NCBI GenBank assembly: GCA_964019335.1
Contig: OZ025655.1
Coordinates: forward strand, 124,001-188,000
DNA: 64,000 nucleotides
Direction: 5' to 3'
Origin: Diplonema japonicum
Taxonomy: Eukaryota; Euglenozoa; Diplonemea; Diplonemida; Diplonemidae
Shown here in pieces: positions 9,486-19,573 of the stretch. How positions within the stretch are numbered: the stretch's first letter is position 1; each line of letters begins with the position of its first letter. The notes under the pieces were generated by a model. That model searched no databases. It was not told where the DNA came from and was given only the letters and a program-made list of their open reading frames with translations. Made by a program: the position numbers and the translations under genes.

Positions 9486-12400
9486 TCACGCACACCTATC
9501 GTCATACTCTCTGCAAGCCTGTTGGGGTAAAGGGGTGGCCACAGCAGCATACCTCTCTAATCTTGGAAACCAGCTCAGAAGCTCTGCTCACGAATGGGGT
9601 GCAGCTGTCCTTTCGTGGACCTAACACGCCCTTCTTCGTCTTGCCTGATGTAACAAGCCTCTCTTGTAGTTCTTGCAGTTGGTTATTCCTGTCTTCTGCC
9701 GACTCCTCCATCGCTTCCACCCTCGTCTTCAACAACGCACACCTCTCTGTCATCGCCGTTTCCTGCCGCACAGCTCGCTTCTGCAGCTTCAGGAATACTG
9801 CACTCCCATCCTTCAGGCACCTGGCTGCCAGGTCCACTAGCCCCGCCTCCGATTCATGCATAAGCGCCATTCGCTTTTCCTTCTCCTCCCGTAGTGTCAC
9901 CTCTACCTCCGTTTCGCCCCTCTGCAGCAGTGCATTCTTCAACAGCCACTGCTCATTTTCCATGCGTGTGACCATTTCCTCCTCCTCCCGCCGCCTCTGC
10001 ATCGACCCAGTCTTGCGCAACGTGTCCCTCAGAGTCGCTATCTCCTCCGCTGCCTGCCGTTTGTCAGTATTGTCATTTCGAGCATACCTTGTCCGTCACC
10101 ACCCGAAGGGCGTTGATCTCTCGTTGTGCCTCCTGCCTCGACATGTTTAGCTTTGAGTTCTCGCTCTGCATGGCCTCAATCGCCTCCAGCAGCTTCACCT
10201 CGTTGTCTTGCACAGTCAGCAGCTCCTCGCGGGCGGCCTCCAGTTCTCCCACGAGGCTCTGACCCATATCACATGCATTCATGAGCTCCTCCTCTCTGGC
10301 GGTCAGCTCGCTCGTGAGCCGCTCCACCTCGCTCAGGGTGGCAACAGGCTCGACAACAGAGACGCGTCTCCTGACGATAGCCTTGCTGGCGCTCCTTTTG
10401 AGCTCGGACATGTATCCCCTTAAGTTTCCGTTCTGAGAGGACAACACTGAAGGATGATCCAAGACACTAGGTGTACGCGTGATGCATGGAGTGAGGAGCA
10501 GGTTCTTTGGAGTGCTTGGGCCGTCGAGGTCAGCGCTCAAGGGGGAGGGTGGTGCAACAGGGATCGAGACCCTCCTCCCGTTGGGCGGAGACACACGCAG
10601 CGCTATCGTGGAGTAGGTTCTGTCGCCCAGCCCATCAATGAAACCACCTTCCGTGGATGCCACAGACCGCGATGAGGTCATGCGGTAAAGGCTCAGGCTG
10701 CGGCTGCTGTCGCTGTCTTTCCTGAATGACTCCATGCTGCCTGTGTAGTGCTTGGAACAAGGGAATAGGGAAGAAATATTTTAGTACATAATTAAGAGAC
10801 CGTACGTATTCGGGAACTGAAGAAAGAAAATAACGAATCAAGACTGGTACGCGGCGTGTCCAGCGAGTACTGCTGGTACTGTGGGTAGCGTGATTGGTTT
10901 AGCTTGATGAGTTGGAAGGCTGCTAGTCTGCAGAAGGTGTTCAGGATGACGATGGAGCCGCCTTTGGTAAGGGACTGAGTGCACATGCTGTCGATGTCAT
11001 CAGTGGTGAGGACTGCGGCCGACATGAACTCTTGGTTGGCGACCTTGGCAACGACAGACGTTATCTGAGCGATGTCGAGCTGGTGGCGGGGAACGTGGTG
11101 GGAGCGGAGCTTGCAGTCTGCTTTGAGGATCCTTACAAGTGCTTCAGACAGCTCGTCGATGCGATAAGCATCCTTGCCATCCTGCTCCAACATGGGCTGC
11201 AGGGCGAGTGTGTAGTAGCGCAGAATCTCGTCACATAACGTCTCCAACGCGAGGAGTGTGTCATCATCGTCAGGGTCGTGGTCCTTCAGACGTGCCACCT
11301 GTGTGCAGCGGTGAGGAACAGTGTTGTGCAAACTGCATACCATCTGTTGGTGAGAAGGCAACAGCCCCCCTATCACGTCTTCTATTGCAGCACAAGCTAG
11401 ATCCGGGTCCACCTGCTGTTGCGTGACAACACGCGCTAACTGCAACACAGCAAGCACAAATTCTATATGCCCTTTCATTTCCGAAGTAGGTGGGTCCCCA
11501 ACTAGCCTGATCTCCAACGCTGCCCACGCGTGCCCCACTGCCTTCGCCTCAGAGTATGCATCATGTGCCCCATCGATACCTTCAATCTGCATGTCAACTG
11601 AGTCTAAGAACTGTACCAACTTCCTTGCCCTGCACCATGCGTCCACCCCTACTGCCCGTATCACGTATTTATAGATTTTAACATCCTTAACACTATCGGA
11701 GTACTGCGATGAGGTGAGGGATGTGGCTACTGATTTTACATACCTTTTGCGTTGCCGCATTCAGATCCCGAGTCGTCTCTTCGATGTACTGACGGAACTG
11801 CGTTAAGTATTCTCAGAACAAGTACTGCATACCTCTCCTATCTTATGTCTCACAGAGTTAAGTACAGCCTGCGGATCGCCGTATTCTTTCCGCAGTTTCT
11901 CAAGGGTCGTAAGCAACGAATCTTCGGCGGCATCCAATTGTTCCCACCCTTTGGAGAGCGACTCCGTCCCGTGGGGGGAAGAGACGCCAAGACCTTCTTG
12001 GACCTCTTCCCACATCTGAACGTATTCCATCCTCTCGCCTACGTGGTAGGACTCCAGCTCGTCGAAAGCGGCATCGATTGCCTTGATACCCTTTTCAAGT
12101 GCTTCACGCTTGGCTTGTGCTGCGCGCGCAACGAGCTGCTTTGGCTTCCACTGTAGCCACTGCTGTAAGCGGTTACGCATCTCAAACAGCCTCCCCCATT
12201 GTGCATCCTCATCGCTGCAGGGAGGGATGGCCGTGTGCATCAGTGGCGATGGTGACTGCCTGATATCTGTCGTCTCTGGGACGTACTCGGGCGGTTCTCG
12301 GTCTGTTGAGTGCGAAGCATGCCTTCTCCTGGGTGGTGTCAATGGCGCGCTTCCTTGCGAGAGAGTAAGGTTCGCAGCTAGTGGGGGAACGTGCTTTTCT

Positions 12401-14871
12401 CGACTAGTGCTCCGTTGCGGCAAAGAAGCTTCTCGCTGCGCGCTGCTCTCACCATTCACCAGCCTGTGGCTCAACAACCCTGTGATTGCCTGGTTTACCA
12501 CATGCATTTCGGGTGACGCTACAGTAGCTCCTTCCTTGTGACAGATCTCTGTGTGCAACCCTTTCAGCCCTCTAAGCATTTCCTCGACCTTTGCGTGAGG
12601 TGAAGATTCGTGCTGCGCCCAATCAGAGGTACCCGCTAGAGCATAGAGGCTTGCAAGGGTATCCCCGCATCTGGTGAGTAATGCATCAAGTTCTTTGCTG
12701 TCAGTATACGAGAGTGCTCTCCTTGGTTGTTCTTCAACCTTAGGCTTTGGGCTGGGCTGGGGCTGGGGCTGGGGTTGGTCTGGCTTTGAGGTTGGCGACG
12801 GTGGCTCTTGTGCACTTGACCCATTCACATCATTGCCTTCCTGCTTTGCCTCTTGGTTATTCAAACTTTGGTTCAGGTCCTTGAACGATTCTTGCAGGTA
12901 CTTTATGTCACCAATAGAGATTGCCACTTCGTCGAGCGTGGTCATAGCGGGCCTCAGGCCCCGCAGGAGGGAATCGTCGATGCAGTTCTCGATCATCTCC
13001 TTCATTGACGAGGTGAGGTCGGCTTGCGAGTTTTGTTTTGTGAGCTCAAGGATCTGTCCATCTTTTTCGGCAAGCTGTGCTGCAGCCTTCACCTTGCACG
13101 AGTGCAGCTCGTCCTTGATGCTGGACACGTAGGCCATTAGAATGGCAGAAAGCTCGTCTTCTGCAGCTGTGGACCCCGTGACGGTTCGAACAGCAGTGAC
13201 GAGCTCTGCAGATGTGGGAGATGCTGTCACCTGCACCGGTGATGTCGTGCGAGCGGGACGAAAAGCAGGCGCTGAGATGACCGTCACTGGTGACACCACC
13301 GGAGATACTGGCGTTGCCGGGCCTGCCGAAACCTGTGATGATGGCGGCTGCTGCGACTGCCCCGCTTGTATGATGGGGTTCACAGGCTTGCTGTGCACCT
13401 TCTTTTCTTTCGGTACGCTTTTCACTTTTTCTATGTTCTCGGGCACAGGAACGCTCAGGCTGGGCACGACAGGAGACGCAAGCACCTCTTTGTCGCTGCT
13501 ATCCAGCTTCTTTGCGTCATGTCTTGCGACATTCGTATTGCTGCCCCTTCGCTTCAACCTATTATCGGAAGGCTGCCGCTTCACACTCGGCACGCCGAGT
13601 TCTCCACCCTGCTTGAACTTGCACAAAAAACTAAGCTGCCGTTTGATTGCAGCAATGACATCTGCAACCGTATTGACGGGGTTCCCATTCACGTGCGACA
13701 GCTGCCATCCTAAGAATCGCGTAGCACCACAGCGCTGGTAATGTTATCTTAATTTCGTTTTCGCTCATACCTCCGCCGCAGAACCTGGTTCCACCCTTTC
13801 GAGCGCCAGGTGTTTGTCGCTTCTGAAAATAACCCCCACACTCTCGTGCTTAGCCTTTTCGATTACTAGCTCGGTTGTTGGGTCTAGCTTCGCCTCCTCG
13901 AGGAGGAGGATGTGAATGCCATGTCCAGAGGATATGGCTAGGCGGTCGAGGGAGATAGACACGACTCGTGAACAGGACTTCTCTGGGGAAGAAAACACGG
14001 TGAGGGGAGGGATCTCAGAGTCGGTGTTTGTCATCTTCCTACTGTAGACGGCAATACTGGAGCCGTTGTCGGTGAGGGTCACAATGTATTTGGAGAGAAG
14101 GGTGATGGAGGTGCCACCACGAACGCTGCACCAGACGCAGTTGCGGGTGTCGGCGGACCAGGCACGGACGTTGGCCTTGTCACAGGACCAGACAACGTTT
14201 TGGTCTGTGTCGACAGCAAGTGCAGTGGCAGGTTCGGAGCATTTGAGGGATGTAGGCCTCCTGCCGGAGCCAACACCGGCTGCAGCGGTTCCGTTCTTGT
14301 CCCATACCCGGATGGTCTTGTCGTAGCCGCATGACCACATGATACCGCCGCCACTGGCAAAGGGCACATGTACCTGCATTGAATACCTTTTTTTAATAAG
14401 AGCACATACCACGTCATAGACATCGCCCCTGTGACCGGACGCCTTCGCAACTGCCCTGTTCCCTTCCCATATCTTTAGAAACCCATCTGTGGAGCAACTC
14501 CACAACAGAGTCTTACTCGTCTTCTCCAGCATGTGAAGCCCAGTCACCTTTGACGCATGTGCCGACCACGAGCTGTCCCCGCTTCCCCCGCTCGACAGCG
14601 GTGTTATCCTCCCCGAGAGGCACCCCACAAATCCCTTGTCCGAATTCTTCGCGATGCAAATACACGTCACAATGTCCTGCGTAACTGGAGTCCTCATCTG
14701 GTACGAACCAAAAGGAACGATCCTCTCCTTCTCCACCTTGTGTGAGTTAACGCTGACGCCTTTTCCTTCGCAGAGCAGCTTGATACCTTTCTCATCGCTG
14801 CAAAGTACCTTTTGCCCTCCTGTCGGGAGTGTGAACTGCTTGACACCCCGTACTACTTTCTGGGTCGACAT
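9486..14871 (-). CDS. WD40 - PDZ - coiled-coil protein, eight exons, about 1701 aa
   Basis: Eight minus-strand exons (14410-14871, 13771-14373, 11833-13734, 11744-11797, 10806-11703, 10088-10740, 9553-10053, 9486-9518) total exactly 1702 codons with the stop. Introns are 34-65 nt; most donors read GTATG. Residues 1 to about 330 form WD40 blades ('LLWSCSTDGFLKIWEG', 'MWSCGYDKTIRVWDKNG'). A PDZ-like module spans the second intron, with V-E-P-G-S-A-A-E before it and G-W-Q-L-S-H-V-N-G-N-P-V after it; the match across the junction supports the splice. A long Pro/Ser-rich linker with short coiled coils follows, then a helical region (about 1007-1306) and a C-terminal coiled coil (about 1380-1690). 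It looks like a large cytoskeletal or signalling scaffold. Start chosen at the first ATG after TTCAG. The smallest exon is 54 nt; the last encodes only ten residues. Confidence 0.75.
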
Positions 14872-14941
14872 ATTTAACCCCCCCCCCCCCAACCCACTCA
14901 CTGAAGGATCATAGCTTGCTTATTATTGCTGGAAATGTAGT

Positions 14942-15532
14942 CTACACGATCTTCATCATTTCGTCGCGGACACGGCGCCTGTCAGGGTGGACACGAGCTG
15001 TTATGGAGGACCCGTCGACGCCAGTCAGGCACCAGAGGACGCTACGGAGGACGTCTCGGGCAACACGCAAGATGGACTCCGAGGGCTGGGGATGTGGGTA
15101 AGATGCTGGGACGGGAAGAGGGGTATAGTCGATCCCGTACCAATACAAGATCACCTTAGCACACGCCTTGGCACGAAGCATGTGGTACTCACTTGAGACA
15201 ATGTACACAGAACGTATGTTGTGGGCACGTAGAATAGGGATCATGGTAGTTAGGTTAGTGACAGTATCTAGAGCCTCCCATGACACGGTTGTCCTGCCGC
15301 TTACTGCAGACACCCTCTCCGTTACATCCTGTTGCGGGCTGCTGATAAATAACAACAGTTCTTTCCTCTGCTTTACAAAATCTACTGCAAATACGTCCCT
15401 CTCTATGTCCCCACCAAAGACAAGCACTGCACTCGGCTGCATTACTGGCGATGGGAAAAGCTGCCTGTACGCTACCAGTATGCCCACCTGCACAAGAGCT
15501 ACAGCATACAGCCTCCACACCAACCTTCCCAT
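14942..15532 (-). CDS. DUF218 (YdcF/SanA-type) membrane protein
   Basis: Single-exon gene, 196 aa. Residues 5-24 form an N-terminal membrane anchor or signal ('LYAVALVQVGILVAYRQLF'). The rest follows the DUF218 plan: a first strand ending in V-F-G-G-D near residue 40, then the diagnostic D-T-x-T-N followed by a Pro-x-L-x-x-x segment, and V-Y-I-V-S-S-E-Y-H-M-L-R-A near residues 112-124 (family consensus: [VT]-[ST]-x-x-x-H-x-x-R-[AS]). Bacterial members (YdcF, SanA) are membrane-associated; SanA is linked to envelope barrier function, and YdcF binds S-adenosylmethionine. The role in eukaryotes is not settled. The gene sits only about 70 bp upstream of the WD40-PDZ start, with a CTTCAG acceptor in that gap. 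Confidence 0.75.
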   Translation of the reverse strand: MGRLVWRLYAVALVQVGILVAYRQLFPSPVMQPSAVLVFGGDIERDVFAVDFVKQRKELLLFISSPQQDVTERVSAVSGRTTVSWEALDTVTNLTTMIPILRAHNIRSVYIVSSEYHMLRAKACAKVILYWYGIDYTPLPVPASYPHPQPSESILRVARDVLRSVLWCLTGVDGSSITARVHPDRRRVRDEMMKIV

Positions 15533-15857
15533 TCACATCTTTTATAAGAAGGTTCTTTTTTTCTTTGTTGCAAACTTGAAAAGAAAAGAAAAGAAGAGAA
15601 AGAATGAAACAAGAGATGAGGTATAAAAAAATTGAGGGTTCCGTGTTTTATTTGTTCCCCTTTTTTTCTTTTGGAACGTCCCCTCCCCCTTTTGTCTTCA
15701 CAACAATGAGGAATGAACTTGGAGGCTAACAAATCTAAAATCTCCTAGAAATTAAAAAAAAAGCCTCTTCAAGATTCGGACCAACGAAAATAAGGGGGGG
15801 GGACAGGGTGCAGTGTAAACAACACCATTTCTTCCTTTTTCGTTTGAAGAGCCGTTC
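15533..15857. other. Intergenic spacer
   Basis: About 325 bp with pyrimidine/purine tracts and a 9-base G run near 15795. On the minus strand, the pyrimidine stretch at about 15553-15680 probably serves as the acceptor region of the DUF218 gene. No gene seen. Confidence 0.5.
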
Positions 15858-16912
15858 CTACGAGCCAGCGACAGCGACGTTAGAGGGCAAAGAATGGAGG
15901 GAAGGCCTTCTACTTGACTCCAATATGTGGTTGTATTTCATGGTGAAGGACCTAGCAGTGGCCTGTGCCTTGGTCCGGCGCTCTTCCCTGGCGGAGAGCT
16001 TGCGCTGCCGAGTTTCATTGTCAAGTTCGATTCTCCTGTAGATGTCCTTCACCATGTTGATGACGGTAGACTTCTTGCGAGCTGCAGCACGGTCTGCGTC
16101 AGTTTTTGTCAGCAACCATTCATTGTGAGTTGCAAGTTCTGCTTCTTCGTCACCAACAAGCAGCATCCGTGAGATGCTTTCTTCGTTATAGAGCCGGGAC
16201 TGTTCCCTGCTGAAGGACTCAACCCTGCTCATGGACTCCTTGCATTCCCTCTCATGTTCTCGTAGCTGTGCCTTGCGATTCTCTTCTCTTGCAACCATCC
16301 ACCGGACTTGCTTCTTCTGCTTAATGGCTTCTTTGTTGAAAGCGTCCTTCTGACGCTGCAGCAGGCAGGATGTCCGTTGCTTCTCGTACGCAGTGCAGCG
16401 TTCCATGTCAGACGCGGTGCTAGAAATGCGCCGCTGCTCAGCTTCTTCAATCGCTGCAATGCGTTTCTGCGTGTTGTTGCCATCAAAACACAACATACCA
16501 TGTTAAGCTTGTCTTGTGCTTGGCTCCGTTCGAGGCGTTCCTTCTCGTGCTGTTCCGTCCTCCTCTGCTTAACACGAACTGGGTCGCAGCACAAGCAAAC
16601 CATGTATGGGAAGACAATCTGATGACGGAGAGGAGCGTCTTTTGAGAACGGCGCGCCTTCCGGGTCAATATTCCCCAGCCCGTCTGTGCCGCGTAAGGTC
16701 AAGTCCACCGTTGGCCATTCTGATGTCTCTGGCCTTCGCGCGATAATCCTTTCGATTACGGTTGTAACAGAATCAGTCTCATAGACCTGTATCATTAGCA
16801 TTTCCTTTGGACACCCCTTGATCCGAACATGAGCCTGAACCAGCACACATCCTTGCACCGCTGACCTCAACCGTCTTGCTCTCTTCTCCGCAACCTCCAT
16901 CGAGCTGTTCAT
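15858..16912 (-). CDS. Coiled-coil protein with N-terminal globular domain, two exons
   Basis: Exons 16499-16912 and 15858-16466 are joined across a 32-nt intron (donor GTATGTTG, acceptor ACACGCAG) to give 340 aa. Residues ~20-110 look globular with alternating strands ('LVQAHVRIKGCPKEMLMIQV', 'WPTVDLTLRGTDG') and could be a ubiquitin-like or related small fold, though I cannot name a family. From about residue 115 to the end the protein is almost entirely charged helix (Glu, Arg, Lys, Gln), typical of a coiled coil. The poly(T)-rich stretch and TTTTAG about 25-45 bases upstream of the ATG fit a trans-splice acceptor. Function unknown; a cytoskeletal or flagellar structural role is only a guess from composition. 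Confidence 0.7.
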
Positions 16913-17499
16913 GTGCTTCTCCTATTTAGTTAGTAACATGTGCTAAAAAAAATATACAAAAAATAAAAACAGACAAGCCAGTACAAATTCCAAAGGAAAA
17001 AAGGGGAAGGCTCATCCCATGCTGTGCTTATCTGTTCCGCCTCCTGCCTTGAGTCGGATGGATCTCCGATTTGAGTGGCGGGAGGCATCACAACAGAGGG
17101 ACTCTTCTCACAGGGAGCTTTCTCCACCTTTCTTTTCAAGGAAGAATCTGCTTTTAAAGTAAAATAAAGAAACGGTTGAAACAAAAATACGAGTTTATAA
17201 AGAGGTCTTTTTGACGCCCTTTTGCTGACTCGTCTTTTCAAGGTTCTTTGACCTTTGCTTTCTTCTTTGTAAGAAAGCAAGGAGAGGAAAAATTCGACAA
17301 AAAAGAGAAAATTCTAGTGTGCAGTATGCTCACTAAAAGACAACGAAGAAAAAACAGAAAACAGTATTTTTCGAAAGAGCAAGAAAAGGTTTCCTTTTTT
17401 CCTTCTACGGTGAAAAAAGAGTATTAGAGGGTCCGGCTCCCCATCGACACGAGAAGGTAGATGGCTCGTTCGTTGGGGCTTTACATATCATATGGTTAC
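16913..17499 (-). other. 3' region of selenoprotein copy 1
   Basis: Non-coding interval between the copy-1 stop and the next gene downstream. It contains the SECIS-like hairpin at 17032-17096, pyrimidine/purine runs and the acceptor region of the coiled-coil gene. Outside the hairpin it shows little similarity to the corresponding copy-2 region. Confidence 0.65.
17032..17096 (-). promoter_or_regulatory. SECIS element (form II) for selenoprotein copy 1
   Basis: Read on the minus strand: lower stem CTGTT pairs with AACAG. The core has GTGAT on the 5' side and GGAA on the 3' side (the tandem G-A quartet position). The 10-bp upper stem GCCTCCCGCC pairs with GGCAGGAGGC with a single C-A mismatch. 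An apical AAA is followed by a mini-stem TCGGA/TCCGA. This is the layout of a form II SECIS. The first core base is G where A is usual. It lies about 400 nt after the copy-1 stop, a normal SECIS distance. It should recruit the selenocysteine insertion machinery. Confidence 0.85.
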
Positions 17500-18015
17500 T
17501 TATTTCGCCTTAACTTTGTCCTTGATGGTCTCCCACAAGGCCGGGACATCAGGGCGGCCGATGGCTCCATTGTAGTTGTCAGGGCTTGGCACCACAGACC
17601 AAGAGTAAAGGGTCTCCTTGGCGGAGGGTCTGACAAAGAGAACACCTGGCTGCACACAGCCAGTGGGGTACCATTCAGGGTTGCCAAGACGCTTGGGATC
17701 CTTCTTCCCAGTATCGTGAATGATAGCCAGCTTGGGGAGGTACCCTTCCTTGATCATCCAGTGAGCATACTCGTTCTGCTGGTCGCCGATTATCGGCATC
17801 TGGCACTCCCACTCTGATCTTGCCTCGTCCGCCTCCGCCTGCGTCTCGGAACAGATTGCTACAACATTCACCCCATTCTCCTGCATCGAGGGGTATACGG
17901 CATTCAGCTGTTGGCAGAATGCCTTGCACGGGGGTCACCACCTCCCCCTGTAGAACACAACACACAGCACCCCGCTGGTGCCAGCTGCCTTCTCCATCCA
18001 GTTCGATTCAGGCAT
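17500..18015 (-). CDS. Thioredoxin-fold selenoprotein, copy 1 (WUPPC motif)
   Basis: One 172-codon frame with an in-frame TGA at codon 27 (17935-17937). Reading it as selenocysteine gives FYRGRWUPPCKAF: Sec27 in place of the first Cys of a WCPPC redox motif, with resolving Cys30. The FYRG-x-W-C-x-x-C start and later 'GVLFVRPSAKETLYSWSVVP' resemble the peroxiredoxin-like (AhpC/TSA, PRX-like2) branch of the thioredoxin superfamily; WCPPC is also the tryparedoxin motif. Likely role: thiol/selenol oxidoreductase or peroxidase, with no visible targeting signal. Codon 34 is an extra Cys that copy 2 lacks. Neighbouring genes use TGA as a true stop, and both copies keep the TGA and a SECIS, so a pseudogene or sequencing error is unlikely. 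A gene finder that ignores Sec would truncate this to residues 43-171. Confidence 0.88.
17935..17937 (-). other. Selenocysteine TGA codon, copy 1
   Basis: In-frame TGA (tca on the plus strand) at codon 27, between TGG (Trp) and CCC-CCG-TGC (Pro-Pro-Cys). It sits exactly where the family has the attacking cysteine. Confidence 0.85.
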
Positions 18016-18066
18016 TATTCTCTTCTTTTTTCTTTTTTTTTTGTTTGCTCGTGTATCCTTTACTTG

Positions 18067-18112
18067 CTGCACACATCACATTGCAATACAAAAAAAAAAA
18101 AAAAGAGGAGAG
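18067..18112 (-). promoter_or_regulatory. Putative spliced-leader acceptor of selenoprotein copy 1
   Basis: On the minus strand a CT-rich tract with about 16 T is followed by GTGTGCAG, the AG ending about 52 bases before the copy-1 ATG. Its position just after the copy-2 SECIS fits polycistronic processing, in which the upstream message ends and the next begins. Confidence 0.45.
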
Positions 18113-18166
18113 AACAGCACATTTCCAAAAACAAAACAAAAAGGGTTACTCCCATGCTGCCCTTAT

Positions 18167-18231
18167 CTGTTCCGCCTCCTGCCTTGAGTCGGATGGATCT
18201 CCGATTTGAGTGGCGGGAGGCATCACAACAG
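18167..18231 (-). promoter_or_regulatory. SECIS element (form II) for selenoprotein copy 2
   Basis: The hairpin is identical in every paired and core position to the one at 17032-17096: lower stem, GTGAT/GGAA core, 10-bp upper stem, apical AAA and five-bp mini-stem. It lies about 355 nt after the copy-2 stop. The sequence between stop and SECIS has diverged between the copies while the hairpin has not, which argues for selection. Confidence 0.85.
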
Positions 18232-18585
18232 GGGGCTCTTTTTTCGCACAATTGAGCTTCTCCCTTTCTCTTCAAGGAATGCATGAATACAGCAGTTCTC
18301 TTTTATCTTCTTTCTTTTCCGTGCTCTTTCTTTTCCCCGAAGCGGGAGAAAAGCCAAAGAAACTGGTTTGTTTTTTGAAGCAGGACGTGGACAGGGTGAG
18401 AGGCACATTGACTCTGTTTTTTATTTTTCTTCTTTCTTGTTGGTTATGGAACGTAATGTTGCGAACAACTAATGGGGTCAAACCGCGCGCCCCTTCATGT
18501 CGACTCGAGGAGGTAGAGGGCCGTGGGTCGGGGGTGAAGGGGGTTGTTCTTCCTTTTCTTTTTCTTTGTTTGCTTTTCTTGTAGA

Positions 18586-19101
18586 TTAGAGCTTAGCTTT
18601 GTTCTTGATGGACTCCCACAACGACGGGACATCAGGGCGGCCGATGGCCCCGTTGAAATTCTTAGGACTCGGCACTACAGACCAAGAGTAAATTATCTCC
18701 TTGGTGGCGGGTCTGATAAAGAGAACACCTGGCTGCACACAGCCAGTGGGGTACCATTCAGGGTTGCCAAGACGCTGGTTAGGGACCTTCTTCCCAATAT
18801 CATGAATAATAGCCAGCTTGGGGAGGTACCCTTCCTTGATCATCCAGTGAGCATACTCGTTCTGCTGGTCGCCAATCATCGGCATCTGGCACTCCCACTG
18901 CGATTTCGCTTTGTCCGCTTGCACCTGCGTCTCGGAACAGATTGCTACAACATTCACCCCATTCTCCTGCATCGAGGGGTATATGGCATTCAACTGTTTG
19001 AAGAATGCCTTGCACGGGGGTCACCACCTCCCCCTGTAGAACACAACACACAGCACCCCGCTGGTGCCAGCTGCCTTCTCCATCCAGTTCGATTCAGGCA
19101 T
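18586..19101 (-). CDS. Thioredoxin-fold selenoprotein, copy 2 (WUPPC motif)
   Basis: Tandem paralogue starting 1,086 bp upstream of copy 1, also 172 codons with TGA at codon 27 (19021-19023). The first 33 residues equal those of copy 1, including FYRGRWUPPCKAF. Differences lie further on: Phe34 instead of Cys34, 'VQADKAKSQ' for 'AEADEARSE', a one-residue insertion near residue 108 ('GKKVPNQRL'), and a different C-terminus (KNKAKL). Most changes are conservative, so both copies look functional and slightly specialised. The predicted fold, active site and likely redox role are those of the peroxiredoxin-like/tryparedoxin-like group. The start ATG follows pyrimidine-rich DNA in the spacer from the small gene upstream. 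Without Sec readthrough the protein would appear as a fragment starting at codon 36 or later. Confidence 0.88.
19021..19023 (-). other. Selenocysteine TGA codon, copy 2
   Basis: In-frame TGA at codon 27 in the same TGG-TGA-CCC-CCG-TGC context as copy 1. Confidence 0.85.
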
Positions 19102-19225
19102 TTCTTTTTTTTCGCTGTTCTTCTTCTTCTCCTTAATTGAAAGCTTGTTTTAAATGAAAGTGGAAATCAACTTGAAAAGAAAGAGGCCCCCAGCAACAGT
19201 CTATCTGAATACAGGGGGAAAGAAC

Positions 19226-19495
19226 CTAAACTACTCCGCAGTAGTTCTCCGCTCTCTTCAACAGCCCCTCCATGTCCACCTTCTCCTTTGCGAACTGCTT
19301 GTACTCCGGCGAAGCGTTCTTACAACACCACTTGAACTGAATGGCCTCGTCGGTGCTTTTGGTGCTGCAGTGGTATGCGTAGCACCGAAGCTTCCGTTCC
19401 GCTTTCTCCATGCCCTCGCTGCCGCCGCCTGCCTTCAACACGTTGTACCAGTACAGGACCTCCGCCCCGCATGTTGGCTCCTCAGGTCTCTCCAT
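19226..19495 (-). CDS. Small conserved-looking Cys-containing protein (89 aa), unknown
   Basis: I do not recognise a family. The chosen ATG (MERPEEP) follows CACAG by a single base, with a pyrimidine tract (TGTGTTTTTTCTTT) further up, so the 5' UTR would be almost nil. Six cysteines include a C-x3-C pair ('CYAYHC') and an adjacent pair ('WCCKNAS'), with another Cys near each end. The protein is helical and lacks signal or membrane segments. Spaced Cys pairs in a small helical protein recall mitochondrial intermembrane-space CHCH proteins, but the spacing is not the classic twin CX9C, so this is only a resemblance. Immediately upstream of the selenoprotein pair; functional link unknown. Confidence 0.6.
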   Translation of the reverse strand: MERPEEPTCGAEVLYWYNVLKAGGGSEGMEKAERKLRCYAYHCSTKSTDEAIQFKWCCKNASPEYKQFAKEKVDMEGLLKRAENYCGVV

Positions 19496-19573
19496 CCTGT
19501 GAAGCGACTTCAACACATCCCAAAGAAAAAACACAGAAAGGAAAACGGAGACTACTGGAAAGTAGCTCTTTCA

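Larger units (their letters stand above)
18016..18585 (-). other. Spacer between the two selenoprotein genes
   Basis: Holds the 3' UTR of copy 2 with its SECIS (18167-18231), then the pyrimidine tract and acceptor of copy 1. No gene seen. Simple repeats and A/T tracts fill the remainder. Confidence 0.65.

Noticed and set aside
17500-19101. Selenoprotein pair as pseudogenes or as TGA read as Trp
   Set aside because: Both copies keep the same TGA with mostly conservative changes, a SECIS follows each, and other genes here end in TGA and use TGG for Trp. A Trp at the active-site Cys position would also be inactive.
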